Below are positions 1 through 6,022 of a DNA stretch of 8,212 bases, in pieces; the stretch's first letter is position 1, and each line of letters starts with the position of its first letter. The notes beneath the pieces were generated by a model. It was not told the origin of the DNA, ran no database searches, and saw only the letters and a program-made list of their open reading frames with translations. The position numbers were made by a program, and so were the translations under genes. The stretch is from JBOFCO01 sp051646105 (GTDB lineage: Bacteria; Pseudomonadota; Alphaproteobacteria; Rhodobacterales; Rhodobacteraceae), in the NCBI GenBank assembly GCA_051646105.1, contig JBOFCO010000114.1, positions 1 to 8,212 on the forward strand. The letters are read 5' to 3'.

Positions 1-570
1 CATCCAGGTGTCGACGATGACGATGGACCATTTCGCCAGCCCCCCCGGCCCCAGCATCGAGAAGGACGAGGCTGGCGTGCCGGTCAGCAGCTCTGCCATA
101 TAGTTGAACAGGCCGATCTGGGGTTGATAGAGAAACGTCCAGAAATTTCCGACAACCGCAGGTGACAGCATCATCGGCAGCACGATCAGCGTTGTCAGCA
201 GGTCGTTGCCCCTGAACTTGCGATTGATCAGCCAGGCCAGAGTGAACCCGATCAGCACCTGAAGGATGATCGTCCAGATCAGGAAATGCGCTGTTGTCTG
301 CATCGTCGCCCAGATGCCGTCATCGGTCAGGATGCGTTCGTAATTGCGCAGGCCGACCCATTTCACTTCGGCGTTGGGCTTGTTGGCCGCATAGTTCGTA
401 AAGGACAGCCGCACGGTCCAGATCAGCGGAAAGATGTTGATGGCCAGCAGCAGGAATATGGTCGGCGCAACAAACAGCCAGGCGATGGTGCGGTCGGACA
501 GGCCACGTATTTTCCGCGCGAGATCAGGCGGTGTGGCACTGGCCAACCGGTCTAGGGGGGCTTTGGTCAT
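1..570 (-). CDS. Sugar ABC transporter permease, CUT1 MalF/UgpA type (3' part outside window)
   Basis: One of the two inner-membrane permease subunits expected for a binding-protein-dependent sugar importer. The first 190 codons are visible and the reading frame is open at the left edge, so the C-terminal part, including the EAA loop that contacts the ATPase, is not seen. A charged cytoplasmic N-terminus of about 28 residues is followed by a first membrane helix (about 29-52, with VAPTIFLLLAINIFPLIW). Then come a periplasmic stretch with the family-typical WVGLRNYERIL (71-81) and further hydrophobic segments near 94-115 and 125-146. This layout is that of MalF/UgpA-like proteins. The start is the ATG at 570; no strong Shine-Dalgarno is visible, only a weak GGGA, and it lies 68 bases after the binding-protein gene, behind a strong hairpin. 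The second permease and the ATPase are probably further left. The substrate cannot be read from this fragment. Confidence 0.9.
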   Translation of the reverse strand, partial: MTKAPLDRLASATPPDLARKIRGLSDRTIAWLFVAPTIFLLLAINIFPLIWTVRLSFTNYAANKPNAEVKWVGLRNYERILTDDGIWATMQTTAHFLIWTIILQVLIGFTLAWLINRKFRGNDLLTTLIVLPMMLSPAVVGNFWTFLYQPQIGLFNYMAELLTGTPASSFSMLGPGGLAKWSIVIVDTWM

Positions 571-603
571 GTCGGGGGTCCCGTTGGGGCGTCAGGTCGA
601 ACA

Positions 604-632
604 GGGTCGCGCCGGAGAGGCCGACGCGACCC
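604..632 (-). promoter_or_regulatory. Intergenic stem-loop after the binding-protein gene
   Basis: On the transcribed strand a 12-bp stem closes a 5-base loop (CCTCT). The outer arms GGGTCGCG and CGCGACCC match perfectly, and the inner four pairs include one G-U wobble. The hairpin begins 6 bases after the stop codon of the binding-protein gene and ends about 33 bases before the permease start. It is not followed by a run of Ts (TGTTCGACC follows), so it is not a standard intrinsic terminator. Hairpins in this position of sugar ABC operons (for example between malE and malF) commonly protect the upstream mRNA from 3' decay or cause partial termination, giving excess binding protein over permease. 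That role is inferred here; the structure itself is plain in the sequence. Confidence 0.7.
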
Positions 633-638
633 AGGCGA

Positions 639-1955
639 TCACAGCTTGCCTTCGTCTTCGAAAACTTCGGTCCAGTCAGCGATCAGGCCATCCAGCGCCT
701 CTTGCGCGGTGCCCTGATCCGCGACGATGTAGTTGTGCAGCCGTTCCTGCATGGCCAGCAGAAGCGCGGCATAGGCCGGTTCCTGCCAGAAGTCCTGCAC
801 GCCACCCATCGCGTCAAGGAAGTCACCGGCAAAGGGTGCGGAATCCTTGAAACCCGGATCTTCGAGCACCGCCTTGTGGCAGGAATAGCCGCCCATGGAC
901 CACCATTTCTTTTGCACATCGGGCTGGGCGAACCATTTGATATAGGCCAGGGCGCCATCCATGTTGTCGGTATAGCTGACCACCGATATTCCCTGCCCGC
1001 CCAGCGTGCTGGCCGCCACGTTCTGCCCCGGGTTCACAAAGAAATCGATCTTGTCGCCGCCGGTGTTCGGGTCGGCATAAAGGCCGGGGAAGAACGCAAA
1101 CCAGTTCATCGCCATCGCCACCTGCCCGGATTTGAAGGCATCCAGCGACTGTTCCATATAGGCATTGTCATAGCCGGGCGGGGTCGCGGTCTTGTAAAGT
1201 TCCTTGTAGAACTCCAGCGCCTCGACCGCGGCAGGGGAATTTACTGCCCCTTCCATGTCATATGCGCCGGGGGTGTTTTCGTATTTGAAGCCCCAGGCAT
1301 AAAGCGCGCCGGTTGCACCCATGGTGATCCCTTCAGACCCGCGCTCTGTAAAGATCGATGCGCCATAGACCGTCTGCCCGTCGATTTCACGCCCCTGAAA
1401 GAACTGGGCGACTTCCAGGAGTTCCTTTTGTGTCTTCGGTTCTGCCAGATCGCGCCCGGTTGCTTCCTTGAAAGCGGCCTTGATGTCGTCACGGGCGAAC
1501 CAGTCCTTGCGATAGAACCACCCGTTCGCGTCGCCCATCGCAGGCAAGGCGAAATAGTTCGGCGTTCCCTTGGGCCAGGTCGAATAGGCATAGACAGTCG
1601 CCGGGGCGAAATCGTCCATGCTGATGCCTTCCTTGTCGAAGAAGTCGTTCAGCTTGACGTAGTGGCCGTTCTCGGCAGAGCCGCCGATCCACTGGCTGTC
1701 ACCGATCAGCAGGTCGCAAAGCTGCCCGCCAGAGTTCAGTTCGTTCAGCATGCGGTCGGCAAAATTGGGCCAAGGCACAAATTCGAAATTCATCTTGATG
1801 CCGGACTGGGTTTCGAAATCCTTCGAAAGTTCTACCAGAGCATTTGCCGGATCCCAGGCTGCCCAGCACAGGGTCAGTTCGTTCGACTGTGCCCAGGCCG
1901 CATTCGATGCGACAAGGGCGATGGCCGCGGATGCGGCCAGGTAACGGGCTTTCAT
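639..1955 (-). CDS. Periplasmic sugar-binding protein of a CUT1-type ABC transporter
   Basis: Extracellular solute-binding protein (438 residues, normal for the family) that captures a sugar in the periplasm and delivers it to the permease encoded next. A Sec signal peptide is clear: a basic start (MKAR), a hydrophobic core (LAASAAIALVA) and a cleavage site after AWA at residue 22. The mature protein begins with a beta strand (LTLCWAAW) and has the MalE-like two-lobe pattern. Aromatic residues that could stack on a sugar occur near 62 (W), 89 (W), 146-152 (WFYRKDW), 221 (W) and 285-289 (WFAFF). Cysteines lie at 30, 80 and 359. The start is fixed by the signal peptide and a strong Shine-Dalgarno. 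It is the first gene after the regulatory gap, so it probably heads the transporter operon. The sugar is unknown; the neighbouring fucU suggests a reducing aldose such as L-fucose, but this is only contextual. Confidence 0.92.
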   Translation of the reverse strand: MKARYLAASAAIALVASNAAWAQSNELTLCWAAWDPANALVELSKDFETQSGIKMNFEFVPWPNFADRMLNELNSGGQLCDLLIGDSQWIGGSAENGHYVKLNDFFDKEGISMDDFAPATVYAYSTWPKGTPNYFALPAMGDANGWFYRKDWFARDDIKAAFKEATGRDLAEPKTQKELLEVAQFFQGREIDGQTVYGASIFTERGSEGITMGATGALYAWGFKYENTPGAYDMEGAVNSPAAVEALEFYKELYKTATPPGYDNAYMEQSLDAFKSGQVAMAMNWFAFFPGLYADPNTGGDKIDFFVNPGQNVAASTLGGQGISVVSYTDNMDGALAYIKWFAQPDVQKKWWSMGGYSCHKAVLEDPGFKDSAPFAGDFLDAMGGVQDFWQEPAYAALLLAMQERLHNYIVADQGTAQEALDGLIADWTEVFEDEGKL

Positions 1956-1960
1956 GAATA

Positions 1961-1968
1961 TTCCTCCC
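1961..1968 (-). promoter_or_regulatory. Strong ribosome binding site of the sugar-binding protein gene
   Basis: The minus strand reads GGGAGGAA ending 5 bases before the ATG at 1955. It is among the strongest Shine-Dalgarno sequences in the window, matching the high expression usual for periplasmic binding proteins, and it contrasts with the poor site in front of the permease gene. Confidence 0.8.
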
Positions 1969-2034
1969 GAAGATGGATCAGGTCACCGCCCATTTTGCAG
2001 GGCGATTCTGCCCCTGGGTCTGTTGACTGAATTC

Positions 2035-2063
2035 ACCATGCGACAGCGTGCAGGCTGTGTAAA
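2035..2063 (-). promoter_or_regulatory. Weak candidate promoter of the sugar transporter operon
   Basis: On the minus strand TTTACA (2063-2058) is followed after 17 bases by CATGGT (2040-2035), which matches only three of six positions of the -10 consensus. It starts 5 bases downstream of the palindromic operator. An alternative -35, TTGAGG (2088-2083), lies inside the operator but has no good -10 partner. A promoter must lie somewhere in this gap if the transporter genes are expressed separately from lacI; which hexamers are used is uncertain. Confidence 0.25.
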
Positions 2064-2068
2064 GGATT

Positions 2069-2090
2069 TTTTGAGGTACGCACCTCAAAA
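2069..2090. promoter_or_regulatory. Probable LacI-family operator (22-base palindrome)
   Basis: Two perfect 9-base arms, TTTTGAGGT and ACCTCAAAA, flank the centre ACGC. The two middle bases, CG, also obey the symmetry, so 20 of 22 positions are palindromic. A central CG within a TG...CA palindrome is the hallmark of LacI-family operators, where the hinge leucine inserts into the CpG step. The encoded regulator has a leucine at residue 56, the LacI-equivalent position. The site lies about 114 bases upstream of the binding-protein ATG and 42 bases past the lacI stop codon. It is not a terminator: on both strands the hairpin is followed by As rather than Ts. Repression of the transporter genes with relief by a sugar ligand is the expected use; this is inferred. 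Confidence 0.7.
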
Positions 2091-2131
2091 TGAGCCGAAC
2101 AGAAGATCTGGCCCATTTCTGTCCTTAAATC

Positions 2132-3190
2132 CTATTGGTCGGGATAAAGGTTTTCGCGGATCACGATCTCGATCCGCAGCTGTTCCTGTGCCTCGTCAAT
2201 CGGGGCACGGTCAGCCTTGGCCCGCAAGACACGCAGGGCGGATCGTGCCAGATGCCCCAAGTTCTGCGTGATGACGGCATCCATGTGCCCGTCCACCAAC
2301 GCGGTGCGGGTCTGTGGTGTCAGCTCATGCCCGATGATGACATACCGACCAGACTGGCCAAGGTCCTCCAGCACGGCGGCAAGGCCACGGTGGCCGCTTC
2401 CCAGAACATAGATGCCGCCAATACCGGGGGCGGTACGCAACATTTCCGTCACGACCTGCCGCAACTGCGCGTCAGAGCCGTGGGTTTCCAGCGTCTGCAA
2501 CACTTCCAGCCGGGGGAAACGGCTGCGCATCACCTCATCGAAACCGTGGCGGCGCTCGACGCTTTCGCGCAGATACATCGACTGCGCCAGAACCATGATC
2601 CGGCCGCCTTTCGCCGTGCCGTCGCCCATGGCATCGGCCATGAACCGGCCCATCAGCACGGCTGCCGTGCGACCGGCGGCACGATTATCGATACCGACGA
2701 AATGATCCCGGTCGGTGGTGGGCAGGTCGGAAACAAGCGTCACCACGGGAATGCCACGCTGATGCAGGGCCCGGACAGCATCCCGGACAACGGGGGTTTC
2801 CGGCGCCATCAAGGCAACCCCTGCGGTATCAATTGCAGTCAGGTCGGCCAGCAGGGCCGCAAGGACATGGCCATCCTCAGCCGGATAGCGCACCAACTCC
2901 ACTTCTGTCCGCGCCAGCAGCGCGGGAGAGGCGGCATCACGCAACGCCAGTTCAAGCGTCTGCATGAACTGGCTGTCATTGTCGGGCAGGGCGACAAGCA
3001 TCCGGTAGCTGCGACCACGCGCCAGGTTGGCAGCGGCAATATCGCGGACATACCCCAACCTGGCGATGGCATCGTTGACGGCATGGATGGTTCGCGGCTT
3101 GACCCCCGGACGCGCGTTCAGAACCCGGTCGACCGTGGCAAGGCTGACGCCCGCCTCGCGGGCAATATCGTTCACCGTGGGTCTGGCCAT
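2132..3190 (-). CDS. LacI-family transcriptional repressor
   Basis: DNA-binding regulator of 352 residues, a normal LacI-family length, probably controlling the adjacent sugar transporter. The N-terminal helix-turn-helix spans about residues 5-25 (TVNDIAREAGVS, then LATVDRVLN), with D21 in place of the more usual serine of TVSRVLN. The hinge helix (about 50-58, IAAANLARG) carries L56, the residue that intercalates at the operator centre in LacI. Residues from about 62 onward form a periplasmic-binding-protein-like effector domain (YRMLVALPDNDSQF, GVALMAPE, PVVTLVSDLP, FVGIDNRAAG). The position of IDNRAAGRTAA matches the family's effector-site region, so a sugar ligand is likely. The start at 3190 puts the helix-turn-helix at the very N-terminus; its ribosome site is poor (AGAGA). 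It lies 69 bases after fucU in the same direction and may share its transcript or use a promoter in that gap. The specific effector is unknown. Confidence 0.93.
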   Translation of the reverse strand: MARPTVNDIAREAGVSLATVDRVLNARPGVKPRTIHAVNDAIARLGYVRDIAAANLARGRSYRMLVALPDNDSQFMQTLELALRDAASPALLARTEVELVRYPAEDGHVLAALLADLTAIDTAGVALMAPETPVVRDAVRALHQRGIPVVTLVSDLPTTDRDHFVGIDNRAAGRTAAVLMGRFMADAMGDGTAKGGRIMVLAQSMYLRESVERRHGFDEVMRSRFPRLEVLQTLETHGSDAQLRQVVTEMLRTAPGIGGIYVLGSGHRGLAAVLEDLGQSGRYVIIGHELTPQTRTALVDGHMDAVITQNLGHLARSALRVLRAKADRAPIDEAQEQLRIEIVIRENLYPDQ

Positions 3191-3210
3191 GACGTATCTC
3201 TGCTGCGGTC

Positions 3211-3240
3211 AAGGTAGGGCCAAGGGCCGAGGTACGTCAA
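3211..3240 (-). promoter_or_regulatory. Candidate lacI promoter
   Basis: In the 69-base gap between fucU and the lacI-type gene the minus strand has TTGACG (3240-3235, five of six with the -35 consensus). After 18 bases it has TACCTT (3216-3211), a poor -10. The -35 element overlaps the 8-base sequence CGTACCTC (3236-3229), identical to half of the palindromic operator at 2069-2090, which would fit autorepression. The prediction rests on short motifs only. Confidence 0.3.
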
Positions 3241-3259
3241 TCATCGGCCAATCGGCATG

Positions 3260-3712
3260 CTATTCCTCTGGGGGAATGACACCCTTGCGCAGCATGAAGC
3301 AGCCATAGAACCGGCGTTCTCCGGTCTGGATCACCGCAAAGGCCTGCCGGGCAAGATCGTAGAATGCAAAACGCTCGATTCTGATCATGGGGCGGGGCTG
3401 CCCTTCGGCAAGATCGATGGCGGTCTGCACTTCCTGTTGTACGGGCGGGATTTCGTCAGGCTGGCCAACCACCTGCATCCGGCCGGCGAAATCGGGAACG
3501 AAAGTATCCAGTGGCAGAAGCGAGAGGACCGCCTGTGCAGCCTGCGCCGCCGTCAGGTTTTCCATCCGCAGCAACTTGCCGGTGACGGTTTCGCGTGCAA
3601 TCGCATCAGCCGGAAAATTGGTGTCGCACAGGATCAGGTAATCGCCATGTCCCATGGCACGCAGCGCATGCAGCACATCGGCATTCAGCCGGTTGTCGAT
3701 TCCCTTCAGCAT
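3260..3712 (-). CDS. fucU: FucU/RbsD-family sugar mutarotase (probable L-fucose mutarotase)
   Basis: Small cytoplasmic enzyme (150 residues; E. coli FucU is about 140) that interconverts the anomers of a free sugar, so that freshly imported sugar can enter catabolism quickly. The whole family pattern is present: MLKGIDNRLN at the start, MGHGD with H22, D30 in the CDTNFP segment, ERFAFYD at 113-119, and the C-terminal GERRFYG ... LRKGV. ERFAFYD and LRKGV favour FucU over RbsD. Where relatives have YGN or YAN near the active site, this protein reads YGC (C138). The start at 3712 is supported by an AGGAGG site 7 bases upstream. It sits 74 bases after phoB and 69 bases before the repressor gene, all in one direction; by content it belongs to the sugar module, not the phosphate operon. 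The exact sugar is inferred from family membership only. Confidence 0.88.
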   Translation of the reverse strand: MLKGIDNRLNADVLHALRAMGHGDYLILCDTNFPADAIARETVTGKLLRMENLTAAQAAQAVLSLLPLDTFVPDFAGRMQVVGQPDEIPPVQQEVQTAIDLAEGQPRPMIRIERFAFYDLARQAFAVIQTGERRFYGCFMLRKGVIPPEE

Positions 3713-3719
3713 CCCAGCC

Positions 3720-3725
3720 CCTCCT
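3720..3725 (-). promoter_or_regulatory. Ribosome binding site of fucU with an adjoining small hairpin
   Basis: The minus strand has AGGAGG, 7 bases before the fucU ATG, a consensus site that supports the start at 3712. Directly upstream (3726-3740) a 5-bp stem, GCCAG with CTGGC, closes a 5-base loop. The rest of the 74-base phoB-fucU gap holds a short CCATATGG palindrome and no hairpin followed by Ts, so no terminator for the phosphate operon could be identified here. Confidence 0.7.
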
Positions 3726-3786
3726 GCCAGCCAGTCTGGCGTAGCCGAGGCTGCCTTGCCTGTCCATATGGCGCTTGGGCTTCACC

Positions 3787-4479
3787 TTACCCCAATGCGT
3801 AACCGGCACCCCGCACGGTGCGGATCGGATCGGGATGTCCGTGCTGGCAAAGCGTCTTGCGCAGCCGCCCGATATGAACGTCGACAGTGCGTGTATCCAC
3901 ATACAGATCGCGCCCCCAGACCCTGTCCAGCAACTGCTCGCGGCTGAACACGCGGCCAGGTTTTTCCAGAAAAGTGGCGATCAGGCGAAATTCGGTTGGA
4001 CCCAGTTTCAGCGTGTGGTCGCCCCGATAGACGCGGAACGCTTCGGTGTCGACGCGGATATCCTGCCATTCCAAAGTCTCGCCCAGCGACGACGGGCGAA
4101 CCCGACGGATCTGCACCCGCACCCGCGCCATCAGTTCAGGGATGGAATAGGGCTTTACCAGATAATCGTCCGCCCCGGTTTCCAGCCCGCGCACGCGATC
4201 AACTTCTTCGCTGCGGGCCGAAAGCATGATGACAGGAATGCGCGTCGTCTCGGGCCGCATCTTCAGGCGGCGGCAGACCTCGATCCCGGACAGATGCGGC
4301 ATCATCCAGTCAAGGATGATAAGGTCCGGCTGTTCTTCCTCGACCAGAACAAGGGCTTCCTCGCCATTGTCGCATTGCACGACATTGAAACCTTCGGCTT
4401 CAAGATTATAGGCCAGAACCTCTCGTTGTGCTGGTTCGTCCTCGACCAGAAGCACCTTGGGATGGGCACGTTTCTGCAT
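3787..4479 (-). CDS. phoB: Phosphate regulon response regulator PhoB (OmpR family)
   Basis: Response regulator that, once phosphorylated by PhoR at low phosphate, activates the Pho regulon. Length is 230 residues, matching the usual 229. The receiver domain (about 7-125) has the acidic pair E13/D14, the phospho-acceptor D57 in LIILDWMMP, the switch serine S87 in IMLSAR and the conserved K109 in YLVKPYS. The C-terminal winged-helix domain (about 133-229) has GPTEFRLIATFLE, FSREQLLDRVWG and the recognition helix TVDVHIGRLRKTL, then TVRGAGYAL. These motifs are diagnostic for PhoB among OmpR-type regulators, and the pst-phoU context agrees. The start is the ATG at 4479, with GGGGAG 4 bases upstream in the 10-base gap after phoU; the open frame continues upstream into phoU but would add an unrelated N-terminus. 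It is the last recognisable gene of the Pho operon. The partner kinase PhoR is not in this window. Confidence 0.96.
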   Translation of the reverse strand: MQKRAHPKVLLVEDEPAQREVLAYNLEAEGFNVVQCDNGEEALVLVEEEQPDLIILDWMMPHLSGIEVCRRLKMRPETTRIPVIMLSARSEEVDRVRGLETGADDYLVKPYSIPELMARVRVQIRRVRPSSLGETLEWQDIRVDTEAFRVYRGDHTLKLGPTEFRLIATFLEKPGRVFSREQLLDRVWGRDLYVDTRTVDVHIGRLRKTLCQHGHPDPIRTVRGAGYALG

Positions 4480-4483
4480 CGTT

Positions 4484-4489
4484 CTCCCC
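4484..4489 (-). promoter_or_regulatory. Ribosome binding site that sets the phoB start
   Basis: GGGGAG on the minus strand lies in the 10-base phoU-phoB gap, 4 bases before the ATG at 4479. It favours this start over in-frame upstream ATGs that fall inside phoU. Confidence 0.75.
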
Positions 4490-5200
4490 TCAGCTCGCGG
4501 TCGGGCCGCTTCCGACGACGGCATCAACCTTGGGCCGGTCGTCGCCCGGCATGTTGCCTGTGGCAAGATAGATCGCCTGTTCCGCGATGCCGGTGGCATG
4601 ATCCCCTGCACGCTCGATGTTCTTGGCGATGAAATGCAGATGCATCGCCGTGGTGATGTTCGCCGGGTCTTCAAGCATATGGGTCAGAAGCGACCGGAAC
4701 ATGTTGTTGTACATCTGATCCACATCGACATCGCTCGCGCGCACCCTTGTTGCCAGATCAACATCGCGCCTGACCAAGGCAGTGATCGCCTGATCCAGCA
4801 TTTCCGCGACAATCCTGCTCATCCGGCGCAGCGTGCCGGTCGCACCTTCAAGCTGGCGGCGGTCTTTCATCAGCTGCGTGCGCTTGGCAACATTCTTGGC
4901 GTAGTCGCCTACTCTCTCCAGCCCCGAAGCGACGCGCATGATCGCCAGGACCACCCGCAGGTCGGATGCGGCCGGCTGCCGGATCGCGATCAGCCGCGCG
5001 GCCTCAAGCTGAATGGTTTCGTCCAGCGCATCGATGGCATTGTCGCCCTCGCGCACAAGGGCGGCGGCGGAAGTATCAAGCGCTTCCAGCGCTTCGGCGC
5101 TTTGAAGAAGCGCCTTTTCGACAAGGCCCGACATGCGCACCAGATGTGCGGTCAGCGCTTCAAGGTCACGGTCGAAGGCAGAGGCGATATGGGGTTCCAT
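4490..5200 (-). CDS. phoU: Phosphate signalling protein PhoU
   Basis: Peripheral cytoplasmic protein that links the Pst transporter to the PhoR kinase and holds PhoB signalling off when phosphate is plentiful. At 236 residues it has the usual length and the two-repeat, all-helical PhoU fold. Each repeat carries the metal-binding E-x-x-x-D signature: E95/D99 in ERVGDYAKNVAKR and E196/D200 in IERAGDHATGIAEQ. The N-terminus (MEPHIASAFDRDLEALTAHLVRM in full) is the typical family opening, which supports the ATG at 5200. The gene begins 5 bases after the pstB stop with no strong Shine-Dalgarno (only GGAT), so translational coupling to pstB is likely. The last residues (about 215-236, PGDDRPKVDAVVGSGPTAS) are a low-complexity tail. 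It is followed 10 bases later by phoB, the order usual for pst operons of alphaproteobacteria. Confidence 0.96.
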   Translation of the reverse strand: MEPHIASAFDRDLEALTAHLVRMSGLVEKALLQSAEALEALDTSAAALVREGDNAIDALDETIQLEAARLIAIRQPAASDLRVVLAIMRVASGLERVGDYAKNVAKRTQLMKDRRQLEGATGTLRRMSRIVAEMLDQAITALVRRDVDLATRVRASDVDVDQMYNNMFRSLLTHMLEDPANITTAMHLHFIAKNIERAGDHATGIAEQAIYLATGNMPGDDRPKVDAVVGSGPTAS

Positions 5201-5205
5201 TTGGC

Positions 5206-6009
5206 TTATCCGATCCGGCCGGTGATGTAGGCTTCCGTACGGCTGTCGCGCGGGTTGGTGAAAATTTCGCCCGTTTCACCGTATTCGACCAGATTTCCCA
5301 GGTGAAAGAACGCCGTCCGCTGGCTGACCCGCGCGGCCTGCTGCATCGAATGGGTGACGATAACGACAGAGAACTGGGTGCGAAGCTCGTCGATCAGTTC
5401 CTCCACCTGAGCCGTTGCAATGGGGTCAAGTGCTGAACAGGGTTCGTCCATCAACAAGACCTCGGGAGAGGTCGCGACGGCCCGCGCAATGCACAGGCGC
5501 TGTTGCTGCCCGCCGGAGAGGCCCGTGCCCGGATCGGCAAGCCTGTCCTTCACCTCATTCCACAGCGCAGCCCTTTTCAGCGAGGATTCGACGATCGCGT
5601 CAAGTTCGCCCTTGTTGCGCGCCAGCCCGTGAATCTTGGGGCCATAGGCCACGTTGTCGTAGATCGACTTCGGAAACGGGTTCGGCTTCTGGAACACCAT
5701 GCCCACCTTGGCGCGAAGCTGCACCGGGTCGACACGGCGGTCATAGATATCCTCGCCGTCGATCCGGATTTCGCCAGTGACGCGTGCGCTGGCGATGGTG
5801 TCGTTCATGCGATTCAGGCAGCGCAGAAAGGTCGATTTTCCGCAGCCGGACGGACCGATAAAGGCCGTCACCGTCCGGTCGAGGATGTCGACCGACACAT
5901 CTTTGAGGGCGTGTTTGTCGCCATAATGCACCTGCACATCGCGGGCCATGATCTTTGTGTCGGTGGCGCTCACGGCTCTCTCCATAAGTCTTTGATCGTC
6001 TGGCATCAT
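5206..6009 (-). CDS. pstB: Phosphate ABC transporter ATP-binding protein PstB
   Basis: ATPase subunit that powers phosphate import through PstC and PstA and takes part in phosphate sensing with PhoU. Length is 267 residues, within the family norm. All ATPase motifs are intact: Walker A GPSGCGKST (52-60), Q-loop glutamine Q107 in MVFQKPNPFPKSIYDN, signature LSGGQ (164-168), Walker B VLLMDEP (184-190), D-loop SALD (192-195) and the H-loop H220. The stretches FLRCLNRMND after Walker A and FQKPNPFP are typical of PstB rather than other ATP-binding subunits. Two ATGs in tandem occur at 6009 and 6006. The first is preceded by CGAGGA (6020-6015) at 5 bases, so it is taken as the start, although the family-conserved part begins only near residue 19. 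It follows pstA after 13 bases and precedes phoU by 5 bases. Confidence 0.97.
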   Translation of the reverse strand: MMPDDQRLMERAVSATDTKIMARDVQVHYGDKHALKDVSVDILDRTVTAFIGPSGCGKSTFLRCLNRMNDTIASARVTGEIRIDGEDIYDRRVDPVQLRAKVGMVFQKPNPFPKSIYDNVAYGPKIHGLARNKGELDAIVESSLKRAALWNEVKDRLADPGTGLSGGQQQRLCIARAVATSPEVLLMDEPCSALDPIATAQVEELIDELRTQFSVVIVTHSMQQAARVSQRTAFFHLGNLVEYGETGEIFTNPRDSRTEAYITGRIG

Positions 6010-6022
6010 GATAGTCCTCGAA

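Noticed and set aside
40..46. Run of seven Cs (and six Gs at 555-560) as possible slippage or phase-variation tracts
   Set aside because: Both are short, lie in frame inside the permease gene and leave the reading frame intact; runs of this length are common in GC-rich genes.
531..2030. Open frame of 499 codons on the plus strand opposite the sugar-binding protein gene
   Set aside because: It is fully antisense to a gene with a clear signal peptide, family pattern and ribosome site; long antisense open frames are usual in GC-rich DNA, and its translation resembles no family I recognise.
2069..2090. The palindrome read as an intrinsic terminator of the repressor gene
   Set aside because: On both strands the stem is followed by As, not Ts, and the stem itself is only GAGGT with ACCTC plus A-T pairs; the central CG and symmetry fit an operator better.
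2135..3217. Open frame of 360 codons on the plus strand opposite the LacI-type repressor gene
   Set aside because: It mirrors the repressor gene almost exactly, and its translation is rich in Gln, His and Gly without any recognisable domain.
3775..4632. Open frame of 285 codons on the plus strand opposite phoB
   Set aside because: It is antisense to an intact PhoB with all receiver and winged-helix motifs, and no domain is seen in its translation.
4480..4674. Upstream extension of phoB to an ATG at 4674
   Set aside because: The extra 65 codons lie almost entirely inside phoU in another frame, while the ATG at 4479 has a good ribosome site and gives the normal PhoB length.
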